DNA of 64,000 nt from an uncultured Muribaculaceae bacterium (GCA_934675575.1 CAKUQQ010000007.1:62001-126000); one strand, 5' to 3'. Shown: positions 53,653 through 62,446, numbered from the stretch's first letter. Numbers and translations: made by a program. Notes: generated from the letters alone by a model not told the origin.

Positions 53653-54546
53653 ATGAGATTATCGATATTGACAGCAGCTGCTTTGGCTCTTGTGCTTGCT
53701 TCGTGCGGCAACAAAAACTGCTCTTGCAACTGCAAATGCGACGGCTGCACATGCGCAGCTTCGGCCGACACTACAGCCAATGCCGATGCCAACAACTACA
53801 CCGTGGTGGAAAAACCACAAGTTGACATCAGCAAGTTGCCTGTTGACAAAGATGGATATATCACAATCTTCGATGGCAAGACCCTTGACGGCTGGCGTTG
53901 CTATGGAAAAGACAAACCGGGCTCTGACTGGAATGTTGACGACGGTGCAATCCACCTGAAAGGCTCCGGCAACGGAGAAGGCGGCGGTGTGAACGGCGGT
54001 GACCTGCTGTTTGCCCACAAGTTCAAGAACTTTGAGCTGACATTTGAGTATAAATGCTCCAAGGGTTGCAACTCTGGCGTGCTCTATCTGGCACAAGAGG
54101 TTACAACCAAGGAGAATGGCAAGGACGTGTATCTGCCAATATGGCAATCTGCCTCAGAATATCAAATCCTTGACAATGCCAATCACCCAGACGCAAAACT
54201 TGGTGTTGACGGCAACCGTCAAGCAGCTTCGCTCTATGACATGGTGCCAGCCAAACCACAAAACGCCAAACCATACGGCGAGTGGAACACCGGTAAGATT
54301 ATGGTGTATGAGGGAACTGTGATTCACGGTCAGAATGGCAAGAACGTGGTGGAATATCATTTGTGGACTCCAAAGTGGAAAGAGATGCTCGACAACAGCA
54401 AATTCAAGGCTGACGGTGAGTTCCCAATCGCTTATAAGCTGCTCCTCAACATGGGTGGCGACAAGCACGAGGGCTACATCGCATTCCAAGACCACGGCGA
54501 TGATGTGTGGTATCGCAACATCAAGGTTAAAATTCTTGACAAATGA
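53653..54546 (+). CDS. DUF1080 lipoprotein with a Cys-rich linker
   Basis: A 297-residue lipoprotein: signal sequence with lipobox LASC (Cys18). Immediately after come six Cys in twelve residues (23, 25, 27, 29, 32, 34; C-x-C-x-C-x-C-x-x-C-x-C), then a disordered Ala/Thr/Asn stretch and the DUF1080 domain (about 60-297) with GYITIFDGKTLDGWRCYG, LDNANHPDAK, SLYDMVPAKPQN and FQDHGDDVWYRNIKVK. It parallels the previous gene over most of the domain, so they are tandem paralogues. The Cys cluster is not a usual part of DUF1080 proteins as I know them and suggests metal binding or disulfides. Confidence 0.87.
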   Translation: MRLSILTAAALALVLASCGNKNCSCNCKCDGCTCAASADTTANADANNYTVVEKPQVDISKLPVDKDGYITIFDGKTLDGWRCYGKDKPGSDWNVDDGAIHLKGSGNGEGGGVNGGDLLFAHKFKNFELTFEYKCSKGCNSGVLYLAQEVTTKENGKDVYLPIWQSASEYQILDNANHPDAKLGVDGNRQAASLYDMVPAKPQNAKPYGEWNTGKIMVYEGTVIHGQNGKNVVEYHLWTPKWKEMLDNSKFKADGEFPIAYKLLLNMGGDKHEGYIAFQDHGDDVWYRNIKVKILDK

Positions 54547-54563
54547 TTAATTGTGCATCAATT

Positions 54564-55466
54564 ATGAAGAAGACAATTTATTCATTGCTGCTTGTGGTTG
54601 TGGCCATGTTTGTGTGCGCTCAACCGGCACAGGCAAAAAAGGATATGTGTGTGCAGCTCTACAGCTTGCGCACAGAGATTGGTAATCCGGAGCTTTATGC
54701 CAAGAACCACGTGGAAGTGTTCAAGGCATTGGCAAAGATGGGTTACACTTCTGTTGAAGCTGCCAACTATGACGCTGGTGGTCATAAATTCTATGGTGTG
54801 TCTCCACAACAGTTCAAAAGCGATGTGGAAGCTGCCGGACTGAAAGTGCTGTCGTCACACGCAACTCGCGGATTGAGTGACGAGGAACTTGCTTCGGGCA
54901 ACCTTACAGAAGCTCTGAAATGGTGGGACGGTTGCATAGCTGACCACAAGGCTGCTGGCATGAAATATATAGTTACTCCAGGTTTCGGCACACCTAAAAA
55001 TCTTAAAGACGGCAAGGTGATATGCGAATATCAGAACGCAATCGGCAAGAAATGCCGTGAGGCCGGCCTCAAATATGGCTATCACACTCACTCTCATGAG
55101 TATAAAAAGGTAGATGGCCAAGTATGGATTGACTACATGATGAAGAACATAGAGCCAGAGAACATGTTCTGGCAGATGGACGTGTATTGGTGCATGATGG
55201 CTCAACAGAGTCCTGTGGCTTGGTTTAAGAAATATCCTGGCCGCTGCAGAATGCTTCACATTAAGGACCAGTATGAAATCGGCCAGAGCGGTATGGTTGG
55301 CTTTGACGCCATATTCAATAACGCTGCTGTGGCAGGCCTTGAGAACTACGTTGTGGAACTTGAGGAGTTTGGCGCAGGCAAAGGCTGGTATCAGGCTATG
55401 AACGAGTGCTCTGACTACTTGCTGAAAGCCAAATTTGTGAAGAGCTCTTATGACAAGAAGAAATAA
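54564..55466 (+). CDS. Exported sugar isomerase/epimerase-like TIM barrel
   Basis: A 300-residue protein of the xylose isomerase-like / AP endonuclease 2 TIM-barrel family, with a signal peptide (to about 25, ending AQPAQA). The core shows VQLYSLRTEIG, ALAKMGYTSVEAANYD, ATRGLSDEE, YIVTPGF, YGYHTHSHEYKKV (metal-ligand His and Glu), FWQMDVYW and RMLHIKDQYEIG (His and Asp metal ligands). Predicted periplasmic, matching the exported dehydrogenase and DUF1080 proteins. ATG at 54543 is also in frame, overlapping the upstream stop; ATG 54564 starts the signal peptide. Probably the last gene of the operon. Confidence 0.87.
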   Translation: MKKTIYSLLLVVVAMFVCAQPAQAKKDMCVQLYSLRTEIGNPELYAKNHVEVFKALAKMGYTSVEAANYDAGGHKFYGVSPQQFKSDVEAAGLKVLSSHATRGLSDEELASGNLTEALKWWDGCIADHKAAGMKYIVTPGFGTPKNLKDGKVICEYQNAIGKKCREAGLKYGYHTHSHEYKKVDGQVWIDYMMKNIEPENMFWQMDVYWCMMAQQSPVAWFKKYPGRCRMLHIKDQYEIGQSGMVGFDAIFNNAAVAGLENYVVELEEFGAGKGWYQAMNECSDYLLKAKFVKSSYDKKK

Positions 55467-55491
55467 TTAAGATTTCTCTGTAATAACCGAT

Positions 55492-55529
55492 AGCGAGGCA
55501 CGCCCAAGTGGTGCGCCTCGCTTGTTTTT
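55492..55529 (+). terminator. Terminator of the Gfo/DUF1080 operon
   Basis: AGCGAGGC (55492-55499) pairs with GCCTCGCT (55515-55522), loop GC-rich, then TTGTTTTTG. Confidence 0.75.
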
Positions 55530-55565
55530 GTTGCGTTATGTGTGGTGATAGCAAAAGCCGTGGGT

Positions 55566-55610
55566 GAAAAAATAGAGAGGGCTTGGTGCTTAATAGCGCC
55601 AAGCCCTCTC
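55566..55610 (-). terminator. Terminator of the gcv-lpdA operon
   Basis: GAGAGGGCTTGGTGC (55575-55589) pairs with GCGCCAAGCCCTCTC (55596-55610), one G-U. On the minus strand it is followed by a TATTTTTTC run (55566-55574), ending lpdA. Confidence 0.85.
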
Positions 55611-55644
55611 GGTGTTTATTGTTCAGTAAATGTGTGTGTTGTCG

Positions 55645-56991
55645 TCAGAACATGCGAGCCACACTTAGCACCACCTCGCTTAGTGTGGGGTGGGTGTGAA
55701 TTGAGTTGGCCACAACGTCTATTGTGACGTCGGCATTCATTGCCACCACAACGGATTGAATCAGGTCGGAGGCATGAGCGCCACAAATGTGACAACCAAG
55801 AATTTTGCGTGTGGATTTGTCGATAATCATTTTAATCAAGCCGTCGGTTTCACCCATAGCGAGCGCTTTGCCGTTGGCTCTGAACAAAGCCTTATTGGCC
55901 ACAAAATCGAGTCCTTGCTCGGCACATTGTGCCTCGGTCAAGCCCACCATGGCCAGCTCTGGCGTGGTGAACACGGCGCTTGGCACTATGTGGAGCTTTA
56001 TGCCGCTCTCTTTGCCCAAAATGTGGCTCAATGCGTGAAATCCTTGTGCCGTGGCGGCATGGGCCAGCATGCACTTGCCGTTGACGTCGCCTATGGCAAA
56101 TATGCCTGGAACGCTGGTTTCGAGATTGCCGTCGGTGACAATGCCGCGCGGGCTGACCTCAATGCCCAGTTGCAGAACGCCGTCGGGAATCACAGGACGG
56201 CGGCCAACGGCCATGAGGGCTTTTTCGCACTGCACAGCGCCTTCTTTGCCCTTGGCATCATAAGTTATGCACAAAGAACCGTCGGCGGCTGTGGCGACGC
56301 TTTTAACGGCCGCTGAAGTGATGATTTTGACCCCTTGGCGTGACAGCAGACTGCGCAGACGCTTGGCAATGTCTTTGTCGAAAGGCGGCAAAATTTCTTT
56401 GCAGAACTCGACCACGGTGACATCGACACCAAATGTGTGGAACACGGAGGCAAACTCCATGCCTATCACACCACCGCCGATTATGCAAAGGCTTGCCGGC
56501 AGTGTCTCCATGGCCAAAGCTTCGTCGCTCGACATACATAGGTCTGCTCCCTCAATGGGCAGTGCCTTGGGTGCAGAGCCTGTGGCTATGACTATGCTGG
56601 TGGCTGTGAAAGTGTCGGCGCCAACTGTCACGGCATTTTTGCCGGTGATTTTGGCCTCGCCCTTTATCACGGCGACCTGTCCGCTTGCCAGCAGAGAAGC
56701 TATGCCTTGGCGCAACTGCTCAACGACGCTTTGCTTGCGCGTGAAAGCCTCGGCGTATTGAAATTCCACAGTTGTTGCAGAAATGCCGAATTCTGGGGCT
56801 TGGCGAAGCAGGTTGAGCACCTCGGCATTGCGGCAGAGAGCCTTGGTGGGTATGCAGCCGCGGTTGAGGCATGTGCCACCAAGCTCGTCACGCTCAATTA
56901 CTGCGACCTTGAGCTGATGGCGTGCAGCCTCGGCAGCCATTTCGTAGCCACCAGGACCTGCGCCTATGATGATTAAATCGAAATCGCTCAT
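55645..56991 (-). CDS. lpdA: Dihydrolipoyl dehydrogenase (E3 / L-protein)
   Basis: Reoxidises dihydrolipoyl-GcvH, passing electrons to NAD+. The 448-residue FAD protein has GAGPGGYEMAAEAA, redox disulfide GGTCLNRGCIPTKAL near residue 40, NAD site IIGGGVIGMEFASV, FAIGDVNGKCMLAHAA and the C-terminal catalytic SIHTHPTLSE. Somewhat shorter than E. coli Lpd (474). The start overlaps the gcvPB stop as ATGA, tying it to glycine cleavage; it could also serve other lipoyl enzymes. Confidence 0.95.
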   Translation of the reverse strand: MSDFDLIIIGAGPGGYEMAAEAARHQLKVAVIERDELGGTCLNRGCIPTKALCRNAEVLNLLRQAPEFGISATTVEFQYAEAFTRKQSVVEQLRQGIASLLASGQVAVIKGEAKITGKNAVTVGADTFTATSIVIATGSAPKALPIEGADLCMSSDEALAMETLPASLCIIGGGVIGMEFASVFHTFGVDVTVVEFCKEILPPFDKDIAKRLRSLLSRQGVKIITSAAVKSVATAADGSLCITYDAKGKEGAVQCEKALMAVGRRPVIPDGVLQLGIEVSPRGIVTDGNLETSVPGIFAIGDVNGKCMLAHAATAQGFHALSHILGKESGIKLHIVPSAVFTTPELAMVGLTEAQCAEQGLDFVANKALFRANGKALAMGETDGLIKMIIDKSTRKILGCHICGAHASDLIQSVVVAMNADVTIDVVANSIHTHPTLSEVVLSVARMF

Positions 56992-58466
56992 TGCTGTGGA
57001 GTGTTGACAAGCTCGTTATAGGTGACAATGGGGTGCAGGGCAGCCAGAGTGTCGTCGAGTCGCTTGACAGGAGTGTTGTGCGGTGCTGACTTGACGAGTT
57101 CTGGAGTTTCGGCAGCCTCTTTGGCAATTGTTCTCAAAACCTCGATGAAGTGGTCGAGCGTCTCCTTGCTTTCGTTTTCGGCAGGCTCTATCATCATGGC
57201 CTCGTGGAAAAGCAGAGGGAAATAGATGGTGGGCGAGTGGAAACCATAGTCGAGAAGACGTTTCGCAACATCGAGTGTGGTGACACCAGTGGATTTGTCT
57301 TTCAAGCCGTTGAACACAAATTCGTGCTTGCATACACCCTCGATAGGCAACTCATAGACATCTTTGAGCGACTCCTTGATGTAGTTGGCGTTGAGAACGG
57401 CCAGAGGACCAACATTCTTGATGTTTTCGCGACCCAGGGTGAGAATATAGGCATAGGCGCGCATGATAACGCCAAAGTTGCCCGTAAAGCCAGATATGCT
57501 GCCAAGCGCGTCGGGGCGTTGCTCAATGGCAAACGTGCCGTCGGCGTTTTTCACCACATGGGGATTTGGCAAGAACTTCTCAAGGCCATTGGTTGCGCCC
57601 ACAGGGCCAGAACCTGGGCCACCACCGCCGTGAGGCGTGGAGAACGTCTTGTGCAGATTGAGGTGCATGACATCGAAGCCGAGGTCGGCAGTGCGACATT
57701 TGCCAAGCATGGGGTTGAAGTTGGCTCCGTCGTAGTACATGAGGCCTCCGCACTCGTGAACCAGCTTTGCTATTTCGGCAATGTTGTGCTCAAAGATGCC
57801 AAGCGTGTTGGGGTTGGTCATCATCATGCCAGCTATGGTGTCGTCGAGCAGGGGCTTGAGGTCGTCAACGTCAACTGTGCCATCGGGGCGGCTCTTTACC
57901 ACTACCACCTTGAGGCCGCAGACGGCTGCGCTTGCAGGGTTGGTGCCATGAGCAGAGTCGGGCACAATGATGCGTGTGCGCTTGTCGTCGCCACGGCTCA
58001 TGTGATATGCTCTGATGGCCATGAGGCCGGTAAGCTCACCGTGTGCACCGGCAAACGGGTTGAGCGTGAACTCTTTCATGCCAGTGATTTCGGAAAGAGA
58101 CTGCTGCAGGTTGTAGTAAACCTCCAGGGCACCTTGCACGGTGCTCACGTCTTGCATTGGGTGAAGATGCGTGAAGTCGCGGTGCATGGCTATTTCCTCG
58201 TTGAGCTTCGGGTTATATTTCATTGTGCAAGAGCCAAGTGGGTAGAAGCCTGTGTCGACACCGAAGTTGTTGTTGCTCATGTTGGTGTAATGGCGCACAA
58301 CAGTCAGCTCGTCAACCTCTGGCAGCTGAGGCTCTGACGAGCGCATCAGCTCTTTGGGCAATGTGCTGAGCGAATATTGCTTTAATTCGTTTTTAGGAAG
58401 AGAATAACCCTTGCGTCCTTCCTTTGACAACTCAAAGATGAGTTTTCCATAAAATGCGTTGTTCAT
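56988..58466 (-). CDS. gcvPB: Glycine dehydrogenase (decarboxylating) subunit 2
   Basis: PLP-bearing half of the split P-protein. The 492-residue product has GSCTMKYNPKLNE, NPFAGAHGELTGLMAI, PDSAHGTNPASAAVCG, MTNPNTLGIFE, YYDGANFN, and the PLP-Lys motif LNLHKTFSTPHGGGGPGSGP near residue 265. It needs GcvPA (next upstream, 19 bp gap) for activity. Intact, normal length for a split-type subunit. Confidence 0.95.
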   Translation of the reverse strand: MNNAFYGKLIFELSKEGRKGYSLPKNELKQYSLSTLPKELMRSSEPQLPEVDELTVVRHYTNMSNNNFGVDTGFYPLGSCTMKYNPKLNEEIAMHRDFTHLHPMQDVSTVQGALEVYYNLQQSLSEITGMKEFTLNPFAGAHGELTGLMAIRAYHMSRGDDKRTRIIVPDSAHGTNPASAAVCGLKVVVVKSRPDGTVDVDDLKPLLDDTIAGMMMTNPNTLGIFEHNIAEIAKLVHECGGLMYYDGANFNPMLGKCRTADLGFDVMHLNLHKTFSTPHGGGGPGSGPVGATNGLEKFLPNPHVVKNADGTFAIEQRPDALGSISGFTGNFGVIMRAYAYILTLGRENIKNVGPLAVLNANYIKESLKDVYELPIEGVCKHEFVFNGLKDKSTGVTTLDVAKRLLDYGFHSPTIYFPLLFHEAMMIEPAENESKETLDHFIEVLRTIAKEAAETPELVKSAPHNTPVKRLDDTLAALHPIVTYNELVNTPQQ

Positions 58467-58485
58467 AACAGTGTATTCCTCCTAA

Positions 58486-59817
58486 CTAAATTATGTTGGC
58501 ACATTGTGCTATAATATTGTCGATGTCTGCCTTGGTCTGCATTTCGGTGGTGCAGAGAAGCAGGGTGCTGTCGTCGAGACGCAAGCCAAACTGTGCGTTG
58601 ACGTGAAGCATGAGCTTGTGCTGCAGCTCGGCGGCACTGCCTTTGACCTTGACCACGAATTCGTTGAGGAACGGCTTGTCGGGATAGGCAAGCTCAAATT
58701 TGCCAGTCTTGCACAGTTGCTCGGCAAGATAGTGGGCGTTGCTGTAACCGATTTCGTTGACCTCCTTTAAGCCTTGCTTGCCCATCAGCGACATATAGAC
58801 GGTGATGTAGAGAGCCATGAGGCTTTCGTTGGAGCAAATGTTGCTTGTGGCTTTTTCACGGCGAATGTGCTGCTCGCGCGCTTGCAGGGTGAGCACAAAG
58901 GTGCGCTTGCCGTCGGCATCTTTGGTGGCACCGACTATGCGACCAGGCATTTTGCGTATCAGCGACTTGCGTGTGCACATATAGCCCACATACGGTCCGC
59001 CAAAGTTCATGGGGATACCGAGGCTTTGGCCGTCGCCCACGGCAATGTCGGCGTCCCACTCGCCAGGAGTCTTGATGACTGCGAGGTCGGAAGCCACGCA
59101 ATTCATGATGAGCAGAGCCTTGTTGGTGTGGCAAAGGTCGGCCCAGTCGGTGAAGTCCTCAAGAATGCCATAGAAGTTAGGCGAGGCAACAATCACTCCT
59201 GCCACGTCGCCTTTTTGGATTTTGCTCTCGAAGTCGGCCTTTGAAACCACACCGCCCTCTTGAGCAATTTCCTCAACTACCACTCCGTGATATTTTGCAT
59301 AGGTCTTGACCACGCGCATCACTATGGGGTTGATGGTGGAAGAAACAAGCACTTTGTTGCGTTTCTTGGCATTGGCACAAGCCATCATCATGGCCTCGGC
59401 AGTGGCGGTGCAGCCGTCGTACATGGAGGCATTGCTGACCTCCATGCCTGTTAACTGTGCCATTAGACTCTGATACTCAAATATGTATTGAAGCGTGCCT
59501 TGTGAAATCTCTGCTTGATAGGGAGTGTAGGAAGTGAGAAATTCGCTACGCTCAACTATGTTGCTGACGATAGACGGAGAGTAGTGGTCGTAGCAGCCGG
59601 CGCCGATGAAGCAGTTGAGCTGCTTGTTGTGCGAGCCAAGACGGTCGAAGAACTTGCGCACCTCGATTTCGCTCATCTCGCTGGGTAGGTTGTACTCGTG
59701 CTTGAGGGTGAGCTGCTCAGGAATGTCGCTGTAGAGGTCATCTAAGCTTTTCACGCCGCAAGTGTGGAGCATGGAACTCACATCTTCGGGGGTGTGAGGA
59801 AAATATTTGTAACTCAT
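58486..59817 (-). CDS. gcvPA: Glycine dehydrogenase (decarboxylating) subunit 1
   Basis: Non-PLP half of the split P-protein, 443 residues. It carries YTPYQAEISQGTLQYIFEYQ, the NASMYDGCTATAEAM block, IGDGQSLG-type AVGDGQSLGIPMNFGGPYVG and NICSNESLMAL, all typical of GcvPA. Together with gcvPB it spans about 935 residues, similar to a fused GcvP. The split form is the layout seen in many Firmicutes and Archaea. Confidence 0.95.
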   Translation of the reverse strand: MSYKYFPHTPEDVSSMLHTCGVKSLDDLYSDIPEQLTLKHEYNLPSEMSEIEVRKFFDRLGSHNKQLNCFIGAGCYDHYSPSIVSNIVERSEFLTSYTPYQAEISQGTLQYIFEYQSLMAQLTGMEVSNASMYDGCTATAEAMMMACANAKKRNKVLVSSTINPIVMRVVKTYAKYHGVVVEEIAQEGGVVSKADFESKIQKGDVAGVIVASPNFYGILEDFTDWADLCHTNKALLIMNCVASDLAVIKTPGEWDADIAVGDGQSLGIPMNFGGPYVGYMCTRKSLIRKMPGRIVGATKDADGKRTFVLTLQAREQHIRREKATSNICSNESLMALYITVYMSLMGKQGLKEVNEIGYSNAHYLAEQLCKTGKFELAYPDKPFLNEFVVKVKGSAAELQHKLMLHVNAQFGLRLDDSTLLLCTTEMQTKADIDNIIAQCANII

Positions 59818-59878
59818 TATGAAAAAATAACTGAGGTTTTTTTGTTGGAAAAATCATAGAGAGGAGAGAGAAAGCTCA

Positions 59879-60259
59879 TTACTCGCCAATGAATTTCTTG
59901 TAGGCTTCAGCGTCCATGAGGTTGTCGAGCTCGCTCTTGTCGCTGAGTTGCACTTTGATAATCCAGTTGGCGAAAGCGTCTTTGTTGATGAGTCCAGGCT
60001 CGTCTTCAAGTGCGTCGTTAACCTCTACCACAGTGCCTGACACTGGAGAATTGAGGTCGCTGGCGGCCTTAACGCTCTCTACTGCGCCAAACTCCTCGCC
60101 TGCAGTAACCTCGTCGTCAACGTCGGGCATGTCAACATAAACCACGTTGCCAAGTTCGTGCTGTGCATAGTCGGTGATGCCAATGAAGCCAAAATCGCCT
60201 TCAACTTTGATAAACTCGTGAGATTCGCTGTAGTACAAACCGTCGATAATGTTGCTCAT
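59879..60259 (-). CDS. gcvH: Glycine cleavage system H protein
   Basis: A 126-residue lipoyl carrier that shuttles the aminomethyl group between P, T and L proteins. The lipoylated Lys is in GAVESVKAASDLNSPVSG near residue 64; the end EDEPGLINKDAFANWIIKVQ is canonical. GcvH must be lipoylated; lplA heads the same cluster. Spacing 61 bp to gcvPA and 89 bp to gcvT. Confidence 0.96.
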   Translation of the reverse strand: MSNIIDGLYYSESHEFIKVEGDFGFIGITDYAQHELGNVVYVDMPDVDDEVTAGEEFGAVESVKAASDLNSPVSGTVVEVNDALEDEPGLINKDAFANWIIKVQLSDKSELDNLMDAEAYKKFIGE

Positions 60260-60348
60260 AATGTTGTATGTTTTTTAATTTGTTGTTTTATTAATGCTTT
60301 AAAATTTATAGATGCGGAGAGAGTGCGTGTGTGATTTGAAAAGAAAAA

Positions 60349-61440
60349 TCACTTTTTGTAGCTTTTCTTGAAGAATTTCTTTTTCACTACTTCGGCCTCA
60401 AAGAACTTTTTGCGTATGTGTACAGAAAGTTTTGTGCCAAGTGTGGCATATTCGGCATCGACGAGGGCAAAGGCAATGCTCTTGTCAACGGAAATGCCGT
60501 GATAGCCTGTGGTGATGTAACCCACCACCTTGTCACCGGCGAGCACCTCGTAGCCATGGCGTGGAATGGCGCGGTCTTTGAGTTCAAGACCCACGAGCTT
60601 CTTGCTAACACCTTCGGCTTTTTGCTTGACAAGCGCGTCTTTGCCGATGAAATCGGCTTTGTCGAGCTTAATGAAGAATCCGAGACCTGCCATGAGCGGA
60701 GTGATGTCGGCACTGAGCTCGTCGCCATAGAGCGGCAGACCCACCTCAAAGCGCAGGGTGTCGCGGCAGCCAAGTCCGCAAGGCTGCACTCCGGCGGCAA
60801 TCAGCAAGTCCCAATATTTGCGTATCTCGTCGTGTGAGGCATAGATCTCAAAACCGTCTTCGCCAGTGTAGCCGGTGCGGCTCACGATGACCTTGCCGCC
60901 GTCGCGCTCTACGACCTTGAAAGTGTAGAAAGTGAGGTCGGCGGCCTCAATGCCAAGCACATCGCGGAGTGTGGCCTCGGAATTTGGACCTTGCACTGCT
61001 ATTTGTCCATAGATGTCGCTCTGGTGGTCAACGGTGACATTGAATTTTGCAGCATGCTCCTTAATCCACGCTACATCTTTGTCGATGTTGGCAGCGTTGA
61101 TGACCAGTAAGAAGTCGTTGTCGCCGTTTTTATACACCAGCAGGTCGTCAACCGTACCTCCGTCGGGGTAAAGCATCATGCCGTAGGCGATTTTGCCAGC
61201 CTCAAGCACGGAAACGTCGTTGGTGAAAATGTAGTTGACGAATTTTTCGGCTTCAGATCCGGTTACTTGCACCTCGCCCATGTGTGAAACGTCGAAAACG
61301 CCCACGTTGTTGCGAACCGCATTGTGCTCGGTGATGATGTCTTTGTATTGAATGGGCATGTCGAAGCCTCCAAATGGGCTTATCAGTGCGCCAAGTGCCA
61401 CATGCTTGTCATAAAGACAGGTTTTTTTGTTTTCAGCCAT
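60349..61440 (-). CDS. gcvT: Aminomethyltransferase (T protein)
   Basis: Transfers the methylene group to THF and frees ammonia. The 363-residue protein has FGGFDMPIQYKDIITEHNAVR, VGVFDVSHMGEVQV, folate-binding SRTGYTGEDGFEIY near 200 and the C-terminal barrel YITTGYHGISVDKSIAFALV. It lies 12 bp downstream of lplA and shares its transcript. Full length. Confidence 0.95.
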   Translation of the reverse strand: MAENKKTCLYDKHVALGALISPFGGFDMPIQYKDIITEHNAVRNNVGVFDVSHMGEVQVTGSEAEKFVNYIFTNDVSVLEAGKIAYGMMLYPDGGTVDDLLVYKNGDNDFLLVINAANIDKDVAWIKEHAAKFNVTVDHQSDIYGQIAVQGPNSEATLRDVLGIEAADLTFYTFKVVERDGGKVIVSRTGYTGEDGFEIYASHDEIRKYWDLLIAAGVQPCGLGCRDTLRFEVGLPLYGDELSADITPLMAGLGFFIKLDKADFIGKDALVKQKAEGVSKKLVGLELKDRAIPRHGYEVLAGDKVVGYITTGYHGISVDKSIAFALVDAEYATLGTKLSVHIRKKFFEAEVVKKKFFKKSYKK

Positions 61441-61452
61441 AGTGTGATATAT

Positions 61453-62427
61453 TTATTGAAATATTAAATTGACAAAATTGTCGTTGGATAGATTGTGTAT
61501 TATTTCGGCCACATTTACGTCGCTTATGGCACGAGCCACATCGTCGGGCGCAAAGTTGCAGCCTCGGAGTTTGCTGATTAGTCCTTCGTCGAGGTTGCCT
61601 ATGAGGAAGAAGTCGCCAGCTATGTTCACCTCCTTTATCACGTTGTGGTTGAGCTCGAAGCTCACCTCTATTTCACCCACAGACTCTATGCGCTTTTTCT
61701 TGACAAGATTGCATCGTGGATTGTTGCCATAGATGAATTCGGGCGTGAGATAGGTTTTGGTAATCTCTTCGATTTCGGCAACGTCGGAGTCATTGAGCGC
61801 AATCTCGCCGTCGCAGAGGTGGGTGCGCACAAAGTCCTTGAAATCGTCGATGCTTATGCTGGAGTGGCGGTTGATGGTGGTGATGTGCTGCTTAACGGAG
61901 TCAACGCCTTTGGACTGTAGTTTTGCCGTAGATGGCGTAATGGCGTTGAGCATGTTCTGCATGTCGGTGTCGTAGAGCATTGTGCCATGCACTATGCTGC
62001 GGCCTGGCAGATGATAGAACGCATTGCCTGACACTTTGAGGCCGTCGATGAGAATGTCGTTGCGGCCGCCTGCGGTGGCGTTCAGCCCAAGCTCCCGGAG
62101 CATATTTGCCACAGCGGTGGTGTAGGCACTGAAAGTGAATGTCACGTTGTCGCTCTTGGTGATGTAGGAGAACATGATGTTGCTGAAGTCGGCATACACA
62201 CAGCCGCCACCGCTCTTGCGGCGATAGACCTGAATGTTGTGCGACTTGCAGTAGTCGAGGTTCACCTCATTGGCAATAAGCTGGTTGCGGCCGAAAATGA
62301 CCGTTGGCGCAACTTGCCACATGAAGAAAATGTCGTCATCGGAGATTATGCGTGCCGCATACTCCTCCATAGCCAGATAAAATGGCAAAATGCGTGTGGA
62401 ATTGTCTGGAAGTCTCAGATATTTCAT
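61453..62427 (-). CDS. lplA: Lipoate--protein ligase
   Basis: Attaches lipoate to GcvH and other lipoyl domains using ATP. The 324-residue protein carries the RRKSGGGCVYADFSNIM motif (usual RRxSGGGxVxHD, here with Ala-Asp in place of His-Asp), NDILIDGLKVSGNA with the catalytic Lys, HGTMLYD, and a C-terminal accessory domain (about 245-324). Bacteria with LplA scavenge free lipoate; I see no lipA or lipB in the window. It starts the gcv operon, with a -7 box about 20 bp before the ATG. Confidence 0.92.
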   Translation of the reverse strand: MKYLRLPDNSTRILPFYLAMEEYAARIISDDDIFFMWQVAPTVIFGRNQLIANEVNLDYCKSHNIQVYRRKSGGGCVYADFSNIMFSYITKSDNVTFTFSAYTTAVANMLRELGLNATAGGRNDILIDGLKVSGNAFYHLPGRSIVHGTMLYDTDMQNMLNAITPSTAKLQSKGVDSVKQHITTINRHSSISIDDFKDFVRTHLCDGEIALNDSDVAEIEEITKTYLTPEFIYGNNPRCNLVKKKRIESVGEIEVSFELNHNVIKEVNIAGDFFLIGNLDEGLISKLRGCNFAPDDVARAISDVNVAEIIHNLSNDNFVNLIFQ

Positions 62428-62446
62428 ATTAAGACCAACTAATAAC

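Noticed and set aside
50107-55466. Possible Sus-like polysaccharide utilisation locus
   Set aside because: No susC/susD pair, glycoside hydrolase or hybrid two-component sensor is present in the window; only the Gfo/DUF1080/TIM-barrel genes are supported.
57150-58337. A 395-codon open frame on the plus strand opposite gcvPB
   Set aside because: It is the mirror of a strongly conserved gene, with repeated His/Val/Gly-rich texture and no family motif; a shadow of codon bias.
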